The translations under genes were made by a program, and so were the position numbers. 7,993 nucleotides of DNA, from the NCBI GenBank assembly GCA_964345255.1, contig CAYFQK010000154.1, forward strand, positions 1 to 7,993, written 5' to 3'. Within the stretch, counting starts at the first letter, position 1; each line of letters starts with the position of its first letter. Below are positions 1 through 7,224 of the stretch, piece by piece. Origin of the DNA: JAIPAH01 sp964345255 (GTDB lineage: Bacteria > Bacteroidota > Bacteroidia > Bacteroidales > JAIPAH01). The notes under the pieces were generated by a model that had not been told where the DNA came from, did not search any database, and saw only the letters and a list, made by a program, of their open reading frames with translations.

Positions 1-2
1 GG

Positions 3-107
3 TTAAGTGTTAGCTATAAAATCAACGACTATCAGCGTAAGCGAAACGGACGCCGCGGAGGTGGAGAGCCGGACATGGAGATGGAAGGCGGAGAAGGTGG
101 CTTCTAG
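3..107 (+). CDS. C-terminal end of a probable outer-membrane beta-barrel protein (partial)
   Basis: This frame is open from the window edge to a TAG at 105-107 and gives about 34 residues: a beta-strand-like start (LSVSYKIND), then a basic stretch (QRKRNGRRGGG) and an acidic, glycine-rich tail (EPDMEMEGGEGGF). Bacteroidota outer-membrane beta-barrel and TonB-receptor-like proteins often end in a last amphipathic strand followed by a charged, Gly-rich extension, so I infer such a protein, but too little is present to name a family. The call is supported by an intrinsic terminator starting 36 bases after the stop. The competing frame, open from a GTG at 7 to 294, runs straight through that terminator and has no recognisable family features, so I prefer this one. 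The 5' part lies outside the window. Confidence 0.55.
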   Translation, partial: LSVSYKINDYQRKRNGRRGGGEPDMEMEGGEGGF

Positions 108-142
108 TCCTCTTGCAGTTTTTTCTCATTTAAAATCAATTC

Positions 143-170
143 AAAGTCTTCCTTCGGGGAGGCTTTTTTT
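143..170 (+). terminator. Intrinsic terminator with TTCG tetraloop
   Basis: AAAGTCTTCC (143-152) pairs with GGGAGGCTTT (157-166) across a TTCG loop. This gives a 10-bp stem containing two G-U pairs, running into a T tract that ends at 170. It is a textbook rho-independent terminator on the plus strand and most likely ends the gene stopping at 107. It separates that gene from mrdA, so mrdA needs its own promoter in 171-293. Confidence 0.85.
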
Positions 171-243
171 GATTTTGAATTTATATCCTGAAAACCAATC
201 AGCCTTGAAAGGTATAGCAATTTCTTTGTCTCACTATCGTTCT

Positions 244-268
244 TATAATTGGAGAAGTGTTAATTTTG
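244..268 (+). promoter_or_regulatory. Candidate mrdA-rodA promoter region
   Basis: Between the terminator and mrdA there are two promoter-like boxes. TAATTTTG at 261-268 matches the Bacteroidota -7 consensus TAnnTTTG exactly but has no good TTTG box 17-23 bases upstream. TATAATTG at 244-251 is one mismatch from the same consensus and also contains a TATAAT; the TTTG at 225-228 is only 15 bases ahead of it. A promoter is expected here because a terminator precedes the gene, but which box is used cannot be decided from sequence. Confidence 0.35.
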
Positions 269-293
269 TAAAAGAAAATTTCCGAGGGAGTTA

Positions 294-2132
294 ATGAGGA
301 AAAATTACGAAGGCAGGAAGTACGTCATTCTGGGGATTATAATATTGGTAGGCCTGATCTATATCGGGCGATTATTTTCACTTCAGGTAGCAAGCGACAA
401 GTATGCCGTTTATGCTGAAAGCAATGTTTTACGCAAAATCACCAAATATCCTGCTCGTGGGTTGATATACGATCGCGACAGCAATATTCTTGTGCACAAT
501 GAAACCGCTTATGATGTGATGGTAGTTCCCCGGCGCATGGAGGCTTTTGATACTATTCAACTGGCAAACCTTTTGAAGATACCTGAAGAGTCGGTGGAAG
601 AAAGGATACAGAAGGCGAAAAACTATTCCTACTTTAAACCTTCGGTTTTTCTTCAGCAGATTTCAAAAAAGACCTATGCTTACTTTGAGGAGCAGCTGTA
701 TAAATTTCCCGGATTTTATGTTCAGAATCGATCCCTGCGCGAGTACCCTCATCCGTTAGCTGCTCACACGCTCGGTTATGTGGGCGAAGTTAGCCGGAAT
801 AATTTGCGCAAGGATGAATATTATCATCAGGGTGACTATATAGGCATCAGCGGACTTGAGAAAACATATGAAAAACATTTAAGAGGAAAGAAAGGCCTGG
901 AACTGGTGATGGTAGATGTGCATAACCGGGAGAAAGGCAAGTATCAAAACGGCAAATATGATACCTCAGCAGTAAAAGGGAAAGATGTTTTCTCCACCAT
1001 TGATATTGACCTTCAGGCATACGGAGAGAAGCTAATGGAGAATAAGAAGGGCAGTATTGTAGCCATTGAACCCGGAACAGGTGAAATACTCTCACTCGTA
1101 TCATCCCCGACCTATGATCCGAACCTGCTGGTAGGTAGGGTGAGAGGGGAAAATTATACAAAACTAAAGAAGGACACCCTGCGCCCGCTTTTCAACAGGG
1201 CGCTTATGGCCCAATATTCTCCCGGCTCAACGTTTAAGCTCATGAATGCCCTGATAGCGCTTCAGGAAGGGATGATTAGTGAAAATACCAAATTTGGTTG
1301 TAACGGGGTTGCCTCCTGGCCTATTAAATGCAGCCATAATCACACCTCTCCGCTTGCTTTGATTGAAGCCATTGAGCAGTCGTGTAACCCCTATTTCTGG
1401 AAAACCTTCAGGAGATCTATTAATAACCCTTCTTTTGAGAACAGCGCCGAGGGTTTTCAAAAATGGCGGGAATATGTCATTTCGATGGGTTTTAACCAGC
1501 GATTCAATACGGACGTTTCTGATGAGAAAAAGGGATTTATTCCTAAGAAAAGTTATTATAATCGCTATTATTCAGAAGGCCATTGGAATGCCATGACAAT
1601 ACGTTCGCTTTCTATCGGACAGGGTGAGATATTGGTAACGCCCCTTCAGCTGGCAAATTTTGCCACTATACTTGCTAACAGGGGGTATTATTATCCTCCT
1701 CATCTTGTGAAAAAAGTGGGTCAGAAAGAATCGGAATACGGCCAGTTCAAAAATCGCAAGCATTCTTTAATTGAAAGAGTGTATTTTGAACCTGTCGTGG
1801 AAGGGATGCGGAGGGTGTTTGTAGGAGATCACGGAACAGGCCGCTGGTATAATATCGATACTATCCCTATGGCCGGAAAAACCGGTACCGTGCAGAACCC
1901 TCATGGCAAGGATCACTCTATATTTATTGCCTTTGCTCCCATTGAAAATCCCGAGATTGCCTTGACGGTGATTGTTGAGAATTCCGGCTATGGCTCTAAA
2001 TGGGCTGTTCCAATGGCTACATTAATGATTGAAAAATACCTGAATGGCAAGATTTCCAGGAAGTGGGTTGAAGATAGAATGCTTGAAGGAAATTTGATTG
2101 CTGAAGAAAAGGATAACGAGGAAGAAGAATGA
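294..2132 (+). CDS. mrdA: Penicillin-binding protein 2 (peptidoglycan D,D-transpeptidase)
   Basis: Class B penicillin-binding protein of 612 residues, slightly shorter than E. coli PBP2. It cross-links peptidoglycan during side-wall elongation, anchored in the inner membrane with its catalytic domain in the periplasm. There is a short basic cytoplasmic start, one membrane segment at about residues 11-30, then the dimerisation/pedestal domain opening with the family motif ARGLIYDRD (54-62). The transpeptidase domain carries all three active-site motifs: S312-T-F-K315 (nucleophile Ser312), S363-C-N365 and K529-T-G-T532. The C-terminus is an acidic tail (EEKDNEEEE). The ATG at 294 has GAGG at 284-287 about 6 bases upstream and places the membrane anchor correctly. 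The stop overlaps the rodA start by 4 bases (ATGA), implying translational coupling with its SEDS partner. mreBCD, often just upstream in this phylum, is not present here. FtsI/PBP3 is the alternative, but the rodA partner favours PBP2. Confidence 0.95.
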   Translation: MRKNYEGRKYVILGIIILVGLIYIGRLFSLQVASDKYAVYAESNVLRKITKYPARGLIYDRDSNILVHNETAYDVMVVPRRMEAFDTIQLANLLKIPEESVEERIQKAKNYSYFKPSVFLQQISKKTYAYFEEQLYKFPGFYVQNRSLREYPHPLAAHTLGYVGEVSRNNLRKDEYYHQGDYIGISGLEKTYEKHLRGKKGLELVMVDVHNREKGKYQNGKYDTSAVKGKDVFSTIDIDLQAYGEKLMENKKGSIVAIEPGTGEILSLVSSPTYDPNLLVGRVRGENYTKLKKDTLRPLFNRALMAQYSPGSTFKLMNALIALQEGMISENTKFGCNGVASWPIKCSHNHTSPLALIEAIEQSCNPYFWKTFRRSINNPSFENSAEGFQKWREYVISMGFNQRFNTDVSDEKKGFIPKKSYYNRYYSEGHWNAMTIRSLSIGQGEILVTPLQLANFATILANRGYYYPPHLVKKVGQKESEYGQFKNRKHSLIERVYFEPVVEGMRRVFVGDHGTGRWYNIDTIPMAGKTGTVQNPHGKDHSIFIAFAPIENPEIALTVIVENSGYGSKWAVPMATLMIEKYLNGKISRKWVEDRMLEGNLIAEEKDNEEEE

Positions 2133-3388
2133 CATCTAGAAGGAATATATTTTCAAATGTTGACTGGTTTACGGTATTTATTTATGCCCTGATTGTTTTT
2201 TTCGGATGGATAAATATTTATGCTTCCCTTTACGACGAGGCCCATCAAAGCATCATGGATTTTTCGCAGCGATATGGTAAGCAGGCAATCTGGATTGGCT
2301 TTGCAGGGGTGATTGCTTTTTTCATACTGCTTATTGATGCTAAGATATTTGAGGATTTTTCTTTTGTGATATACATAGTTGTTTTATTTCTGCTCATTGC
2401 TGTTTTGCTTTTCGGTACGCAAATTGCCGGGTCTAAATCGTGGTTTAAGATAGGAGGAATAGCCATACAACCCGCCGAATTTGCCAAGTTTTCTACTGCA
2501 CTTGCTCTTTCAAAATACACCGTTGAAAGACACGTAAATTTGAAAAAACTCGGTTACCTGGTGAAGTCTGTTATTATTTTTTTAATACCGGCAGGTTTGA
2601 TTTTACTCCAGAATGACACCGGTTCTGCCCTTGTATTTGTGGCCTTTATCCTTGTGTTATTCAGAGAAGGGATGTCGGCAGCGCTTCTGGCACTAATTGC
2701 TGGTGTAGGAGTGTTATTCTTTTTTACCCTTGTGTTGGGTAAATGGATGGTTATATATGGCCTGGCCGGAATAGCGCTAATGTTTATTGTCTTATACAGA
2801 AAGCAAATTAAAGCTATTGGCTTAGTTTTATTATTCTTTGTCTTTACATCTGCTTTTTCATTTGGTGTGGAATTCGCATTTGAAAATGTTTTGGAACCTC
2901 ATCAGCAAACGCGCATCAATGTACTTTTGGGAAAAGATATTGATAACCGTGGTTCAGGATATAACCTGCATCAGTCAAAAATCGCTATTGGCTCCGGTGG
3001 CCTGATGGGTAAGGGGTTTTTGAATGGAACACAAACCAAGTATGATTTTGTTCCTGAACAGGAAACCGACTTTATCTTTTGTACAGTAGGTGAGGAGTGG
3101 GGTTTCTTAGGCACTGCAGGGCTAATCGGTTTATACCTGGTATTATTTAGCCGACTGGTTATGCTGGCTGAGCGGCAGCGTTCAGAATTTGCCAGGGTTT
3201 ATGGTTATGGAGTGTTGTCGGTGTTATTCTTTCATTTTGCCATAAACATTGGAATGACCATCGGGCTGGTACCCGTAATAGGTATTCCACTGCCTTTCTT
3301 TAGCTATGGAGGCTCTTCTTTGTGGTCGTTTACTATTTTACTCTTTATTTTTCTAAAGCTCGATTCTAACAGGCGAAACGTACTTTAG
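2129..3388 (+). CDS. rodA: RodA, SEDS-family peptidoglycan glycosyltransferase of the elongasome
   Basis: Polytopic inner-membrane protein of 419 residues with about ten hydrophobic segments. SEDS proteins polymerise glycan strands from lipid II; RodA works in a complex with PBP2, encoded immediately upstream. Family signatures are in order: GSKSWFKIGGIAIQPAEFAK (101-120), NDTGSALVF (162-170, equivalent to the PDxGTA region), EPHQQTRINVLLGKD (256-270), GSGGLMGKGFLNGTQTK (288-304), VPEQETDFIF (308-317) and GIPLPFFSYGGSS (385-397). Asp314 in the TDFIF motif aligns with the essential extracellular-loop aspartate of RodA (E. coli Asp262, from family knowledge). The ATG overlaps the mrdA stop by 4 bases, with a purine-rich GAGGAAGAAG inside mrdA as ribosome-binding sequence. 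FtsW is the paralogue to exclude; pairing with PBP2 makes RodA much more likely. Transcription ends at the hairpin about 10 bases after the stop. Confidence 0.95.
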   Translation: MTSRRNIFSNVDWFTVFIYALIVFFGWINIYASLYDEAHQSIMDFSQRYGKQAIWIGFAGVIAFFILLIDAKIFEDFSFVIYIVVLFLLIAVLLFGTQIAGSKSWFKIGGIAIQPAEFAKFSTALALSKYTVERHVNLKKLGYLVKSVIIFLIPAGLILLQNDTGSALVFVAFILVLFREGMSAALLALIAGVGVLFFFTLVLGKWMVIYGLAGIALMFIVLYRKQIKAIGLVLLFFVFTSAFSFGVEFAFENVLEPHQQTRINVLLGKDIDNRGSGYNLHQSKIAIGSGGLMGKGFLNGTQTKYDFVPEQETDFIFCTVGEEWGFLGTAGLIGLYLVLFSRLVMLAERQRSEFARVYGYGVLSVLFFHFAINIGMTIGLVPVIGIPLPFFSYGGSSLWSFTILLFIFLKLDSNRRNVL

Positions 3389-3396
3389 GGGAAACC

Positions 3397-3428
3397 AAAA
3401 AAAGCTGCCTTTTTTGGAGGCAGCTTTT
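3397..3428. terminator. Bidirectional terminator between convergent rodA and ppiD-like gene
   Basis: AAAAGCTGCCT (3400-3410) pairs perfectly with AGGCAGCTTTT (3418-3428) around a 7-base loop. On the minus strand the hairpin runs into seven Ts (complement of 3397-3403), a strong terminator for the ppiD-like gene. On the plus strand the T run is only four, then AT, so termination of rodA is probably weaker but plausible. It lies 9 bases after the rodA stop and 26 bases from the end of the opposing gene. Confidence 0.9.
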
Positions 3429-3453
3429 ATCATAAGTGCATTATTTTATATAT

Positions 3454-5598
3454 CTAAAAAGCATTAATAGTGTTATCCTCTATCTCTGCCTTTTCTTTGA
3501 TGCCCTGATATATTTTACTCGGGCCGCCTCTACTGGAAGTGATTTGTTGCTGAAAATCTCTTGCAAGAGATTCTTTGGTACCCTTATAGTTCGCTATTTT
3601 GGGCGGCTTTTTAAAGTCGTTGACTTTCACAACATATACTGCCATATTTCCCTCAAGAGGTTTGGACATTTCTCCTTTTTCCATATCAAATATTCTTGCA
3701 ATCACTTCCCCTTCAGGGCCAAATCCCGGTAGATTGGTCGATGTAAATGTGATGTTACCGGCCGTTCTTATTTCAGCTCCCAGACTGCCTGCAAGACCCC
3801 GGAAAGAGCCTGCGCCTTTGCCGGAAATTCTGTCCTTGATTACTTCAGCCTTTTTGTTTCTTCGTACCAGTGGTTCAATCTGGTCTTTAACGTCCTCCAA
3901 TGGAGCTACCCCTTTTTTCTTAACGTCGGTGAGGGCAGCAACGATATAGCTCTCGCCATCATCAATGATTTTGGATACATCACCTTTTGAAGTTTCTTTA
4001 TCAAAAACCCACCTAACCACCTGGCGGGCATTATCTACGCCGGGAATGCTGTTGTTTTGTTTTCCGATAAATCCGGTGGAACGTTTATTTAGTCCCTGCT
4101 CTTTAATGGCGTTTTCAAACTTTTCATACGTTTTGTTCTCTCCCGCAAATGCGCTGGCTTCCATGTATACATCCTGGTATGTTTCGTTGCTTGGCTGGAT
4201 GTTTCTTACGATTTGAGCGACCCTTACTTTTTTCACAGGTTCTTTTTTGCCTGTAACTTTAATGATATGATAACCGAAAGATGTTTCCTGAAGTACAATG
4301 TCACCAACTTCGTTGTTAATAACTGCTTCATTAAAAGCCGGAGCCATAGCTCCGTCTTTAAACCATCCTAAGTCACCACCTTTTGCCCCGGAAGGGCCAT
4401 CAGAATACTCGCGGGCAATATCCTCATAACGGCCGGTATTATTTTTAACCACGTTTAGAAGACTGTCAGCAAGCCCTTTGGCTGCTTCACGGCTTCTGCT
4501 CACTTGCTGGGCACGATTTGCTCCCTGGTAAGCTACGAGAATATGACTGGCTTTCATGGAATCGGGGCGGTAGGTAACATCTACTAATTTGGCGATGTGG
4601 AAAGCATTATTTTGCATGTATGGGCCTACTTTAGCTCCCGGCTCCGAAGTGAACATCGTTTCTTCAATACGGGCAGGCAACTCACCGCGTGATTTCCACG
4701 AACTGTCATAAGCCTTGTCAGAAACACTGTTAACGAATCGCGGAAGGTTTTCCATGTCGATAGTTTTAAGTTCCTGGTTAAGCTGGTTGACCTGCTTTTG
4801 TATTTCATTACGGTCTTTTTCAGAGGCCTGCACATCAAAAACAACGTATTCTATCTTCCGCTTTTCTTTTTCATTGCGGAAGCGTTCCTTGTTGTTTTCG
4901 TAATAGGTTTCGTAATCCTTTTGATTTATTTCTACCTCATCATCTTCAACGGTTTGGTATTTAATACCAAAAAAGTTGATATTGGCTGACTTCCCTTTTT
5001 CTATATAATTAAGTTTTGCCAATGAATCGGGCATGTAATAGGTCTGGGATATCAGGTTATTAAACTTGGTTTCCCTGCGGGTTTTTTTAAGGTATTCTTC
5101 CAGTGATAACCATTGCTGCCTTTGCTGGTTCGACATTTGATCAAGGTTTGAGAGGAACTGCCTCACCCTGGAAGGGTCGAATTGATTCGTATTGGGGTTT
5201 GTGAAATTCCTTTTGATCACAGGGTGAGGATTAGGACCCTGAACCATATCATAGAGTTCGTTTGTAGTGACACTAACGCCGAGTTCTTCATACTGCTTAT
5301 CCATGATGATTTCTTTGACCATCTGGTCCCATGTGTTTTGCCTGATGGAAAAACGCTGACGTTCTGTTAGCCTGCCATTTTGAGAATTCTGGCGTGCATT
5401 TTGAATATTTTTTTCCGCCTCTTTGCTGAATTCCTGGTAGGTTATTTCTTCTCCATTGACTACTCCTACAGGAACATTCTGTCTTCCTCCTTGTCCTCTG
5501 GATTTAAATAAATCGCCCAAAACAAATGCTGCTAAAGCAATACCTATTATTGCAATGAGCAATCCTGAGTGTTTTCTTATTTTACCAATTGCTGCCAT
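3454..5598 (-). CDS. PpiD/SurA-like membrane-anchored peptidyl-prolyl cis-trans isomerase
   Basis: A 714-residue periplasmic folding factor; PpiD-type proteins assist folding of exported and outer-membrane proteins near the Sec exit. A short basic N-terminus precedes one membrane segment (about 12-30), followed by a charged SurA_N-like chaperone region (about 44-200, beginning VGVVNGEEITYQEFSKE) and an extended helical region. A complete parvulin (PpiC-type) domain spans about 345-450, with KASHILV (349-355), GGDLGWF (407-413), MAPAF (418-422) and FGYHIIKV (441-448). Residues matching parvulin active-site positions are kept: His352, Asp400, Met418, Phe422, His444. Shorter parvulin-like C-terminal modules flank it (about 316-343, 537-561, 637-664). 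The ATG at 5598 gives a proper membrane anchor and sits about 30 bases downstream of a good promoter. I give no symbol because ppiD orthology to the E. coli gene is not certain. Confidence 0.92.
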   Translation of the reverse strand: MAAIGKIRKHSGLLIAIIGIALAAFVLGDLFKSRGQGGRQNVPVGVVNGEEITYQEFSKEAEKNIQNARQNSQNGRLTERQRFSIRQNTWDQMVKEIIMDKQYEELGVSVTTNELYDMVQGPNPHPVIKRNFTNPNTNQFDPSRVRQFLSNLDQMSNQQRQQWLSLEEYLKKTRRETKFNNLISQTYYMPDSLAKLNYIEKGKSANINFFGIKYQTVEDDEVEINQKDYETYYENNKERFRNEKEKRKIEYVVFDVQASEKDRNEIQKQVNQLNQELKTIDMENLPRFVNSVSDKAYDSSWKSRGELPARIEETMFTSEPGAKVGPYMQNNAFHIAKLVDVTYRPDSMKASHILVAYQGANRAQQVSRSREAAKGLADSLLNVVKNNTGRYEDIAREYSDGPSGAKGGDLGWFKDGAMAPAFNEAVINNEVGDIVLQETSFGYHIIKVTGKKEPVKKVRVAQIVRNIQPSNETYQDVYMEASAFAGENKTYEKFENAIKEQGLNKRSTGFIGKQNNSIPGVDNARQVVRWVFDKETSKGDVSKIIDDGESYIVAALTDVKKKGVAPLEDVKDQIEPLVRRNKKAEVIKDRISGKGAGSFRGLAGSLGAEIRTAGNITFTSTNLPGFGPEGEVIARIFDMEKGEMSKPLEGNMAVYVVKVNDFKKPPKIANYKGTKESLARDFQQQITSSRGGPSKIYQGIKEKAEIEDNTINAF

Positions 5599-5631
5599 TT
5601 TATCCGTGTTATTGTTTCTTAATCAAGGGTG

Positions 5632-5662
5632 CAAATCTACAATAGATTGTGAAGTATAAAAA
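5632..5662 (-). promoter_or_regulatory. Bacteroidota sigma-A-type promoter for the ppiD-like gene
   Basis: Read on the minus strand, TAGATTTG (5639-5632) matches the -7 consensus TAnnTTTG exactly. Nineteen bases upstream is TTTT (5662-5659), a three-of-four match to the -33 TTTG box. An A/T run (AAAAAATTTTTTT-like, about 5659-5671) directly upstream may act as an UP-like element. The start of transcription would fall near 5625, leaving an about 27-base leader with no clear Shine-Dalgarno before the ATG at 5598. It indicates that the gene can be transcribed independently of the CBS-domain gene upstream. Confidence 0.6.
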
Positions 5663-5756
5663 ATTTTTTTTATTAGGATTAATCATTGGCAGAGGAAATT
5701 GACAAAACGGTTCTTATTTTTTTAGATGAAAAATTCATAGGGTTCGGAGTCTCGAC

Positions 5757-5779
5757 AAAAAACCACTTCTGAAAAGGTT
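5757..5779 (-). terminator. Possible weak terminator after the CNNM/CBS gene
   Basis: On the minus strand AACC/GGTT (5779-5776 with 5764-5761) closes an imperfect hairpin: four pairs, one mismatch, three more pairs including a T-G, and a 3-base loop. The 3' arm runs into a T run down to 5757. It lies about 75 bases past the stop at 5854. The stem is short, so the call is tentative, but together with the promoter at 5632-5662 it would separate the two genes into different transcription units. The rest of the 255-base spacer (5599-5853) holds no gene that I can support. Confidence 0.3.
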
Positions 5780-5853
5780 TTTATAAAAAACGATGGTTAA
5801 AGGGTGAGTTATTGTTGCAAATGCTATTTTTTTACCATGAACAGGGCAGCACA

Positions 5854-7125
5854 TTACTCCTCTTCCGTTATCAGCAGCCTCACTTTTTCGATCCGTTTAC
5901 GCGATGCATTTAATATGATGAAAGTGAATTTACCAATTTCAATACGCTGTCCCACGGCGGGAATGCTTTCCTGTTGATGTATTAATAAGCCGCTTATCGT
6001 TTCATATTCATCCGATTCGGGAAGATCCAGGCTGTATTTTTCATTGAGATAATCTATTTCCAGGCGGCTTGAGAGAATATATTCCTTTTCGCTAAGCTTA
6101 TTCTCTTCCATAAGCTCTTCGTCGTATTCATCTTCTATTTCGCCAAAAATCTCCTCAATAATATCCTCCATAGTAACCAGGCCGGCAGTTCCCCCGAATT
6201 CATCCACGACGGCAGCAATATTTTGATTTTTCTCTATAAAAAGCGATAATACATCGTTGGCGTGCATGGTTTCGGGAACAAAGGTAACGGGCCTTACCAC
6301 TTCCTGTATGTTATGAGGCTTTTTAAAGAGATCGGAAGAGTGGCAATATCCGGTGATATTATCAAGTGTGTCCTTATAAATCATAACCCTGGAAAGACCG
6401 TGGGTTACAAAAGCGTCTCTCAGGGTTGAAACGCTGTCGTTGTTATTCACTGCCACAACTTCTGTTCGCGGAACCATGCACTCGCGCAGCTTTACCTGCC
6501 GGAAATCGATGACATTTTGAAACATTTGCAGCTCCTGCTTTATTTCGCTATCCTCATCTTTGGGGGGAGCATATTCTTTTAAATAATGATCGAGGTCCAG
6601 AAAATTAAAGGTTTGCTTGTGCTTTTTAATGCGTACCCGAAAGATAACTCTGAGCAGGAATTGAGAGATAATCAGGTAGAGCTGAATGAGTGGATAAAAC
6701 ACATAATAAAAAGCCGTCACGGGTAAGACCATTATCTGAAGAATCTTATTGGCGTTTATCCGGAAAAGAACTTTAGGTAGAAATTCAGCAAAAACAAGAA
6801 TTATCAAGGTCGTAATGACCGTTTCACTCAGCAGGATCACGCTTTCGCTGCTTAGAGCATGTGGAAGTATGGAGTTAAGGTATGGGTCGATGACTCTTTC
6901 CATGCCAATTCCATAGATTACCAATGCCACATTGTTTCCAACCAGTAAGGCTCCAATAAATTTTGTGGGGATGGTGGAATAAAAGCTTAACAATCTGGCG
7001 GTGATGCCTCCTTTTTTCTTGTCCAGTTCCATTTTAAGCTTATTCGAACTAACAAAGGCAATTTCCATTCCTGAAAAGAATGCCGATAGCAAAAGTGTGA
7101 TTATGATTATAAGCCAGGGATTCAT
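5854..7125 (-). CDS. CNNM-transmembrane / CBS-pair / CorC_HlyC domain protein ('hemolysin family')
   Basis: A 423-residue inner-membrane protein of the family that includes CorC, YfjD, HlyC and gliding protein GldE. The N-terminal CNNM (DUF21) domain has hydrophobic segments at about 3-24, 56-75, 97-120 and 130-162, with the motifs SAFFSGMEIAFVSSNKLKM (14-32), GNN (63-65) and EFLPK (114-118). A CBS pair follows: CBS1 from about 215 (CMVPRTEVVAV) and CBS2 about 277-333 (VVDEFGGTAGLVTMEDIIEEI at 307-327). The C-terminal CorC_HlyC domain covers about 345-420 and the protein ends in EEE. Family members are linked to Mg2+/Co2+ efflux or homeostasis; the 'hemolysin' label is historical. In-frame TAG six codons before the ATG supports this start. 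It lies 99 bases after lptC, probably in one transcript. GldE is possible, but no gldD neighbour is present, so I leave the symbol empty. Confidence 0.93.
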   Translation of the reverse strand: MNPWLIIIITLLLSAFFSGMEIAFVSSNKLKMELDKKKGGITARLLSFYSTIPTKFIGALLVGNNVALVIYGIGMERVIDPYLNSILPHALSSESVILLSETVITTLIILVFAEFLPKVLFRINANKILQIMVLPVTAFYYVFYPLIQLYLIISQFLLRVIFRVRIKKHKQTFNFLDLDHYLKEYAPPKDEDSEIKQELQMFQNVIDFRQVKLRECMVPRTEVVAVNNNDSVSTLRDAFVTHGLSRVMIYKDTLDNITGYCHSSDLFKKPHNIQEVVRPVTFVPETMHANDVLSLFIEKNQNIAAVVDEFGGTAGLVTMEDIIEEIFGEIEDEYDEELMEENKLSEKEYILSSRLEIDYLNEKYSLDLPESDEYETISGLLIHQQESIPAVGQRIEIGKFTFIILNASRKRIEKVRLLITEEE

Positions 7126-7224
7126 AGTTGTGCTTTGATCCTAAAATTTTACATTGAAAATATTATTAAAAATACGAATTGTTTAAGATTTTATCCTTCG
7201 ATGTTTCCGTCACTAATGGTCAAC

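Noticed and set aside
7..294. A 95-residue plus-strand open frame from a GTG that ends at the mrdA start
   Set aside because: It runs through a strong terminator, has no family features, and overlaps a more protein-like frame ending at 107. It does not resemble MreD, which has several membrane segments.
847..1763. Several 60-100 residue open frames on both strands inside mrdA
   Set aside because: They lie wholly within the well-supported PBP2 coding sequence, have unlikely composition and no recognisable features.
3436..5370. Plus-strand open frames opposite the ppiD-like gene
   Set aside because: They are mirror-strand shadows; the minus-strand frame is long and has a clear parvulin domain, whereas these have no domains or ribosome-binding sites.
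5740..5756. Resemblance of GGGTTCGGAGTCTC to a tRNA T-arm, possibly an integration scar
   Set aside because: There is an extra base relative to the T-loop consensus, no acceptor or anticodon arm nearby, and no integrase or mobile gene in the window.
5854..7125. Assigning the CNNM/CBS/CorC protein as gliding motility GldE
   Set aside because: The domain order fits GldE but also fits the general CorC-like family. No gldD or other gliding gene is adjacent, so the specific name is not supported.
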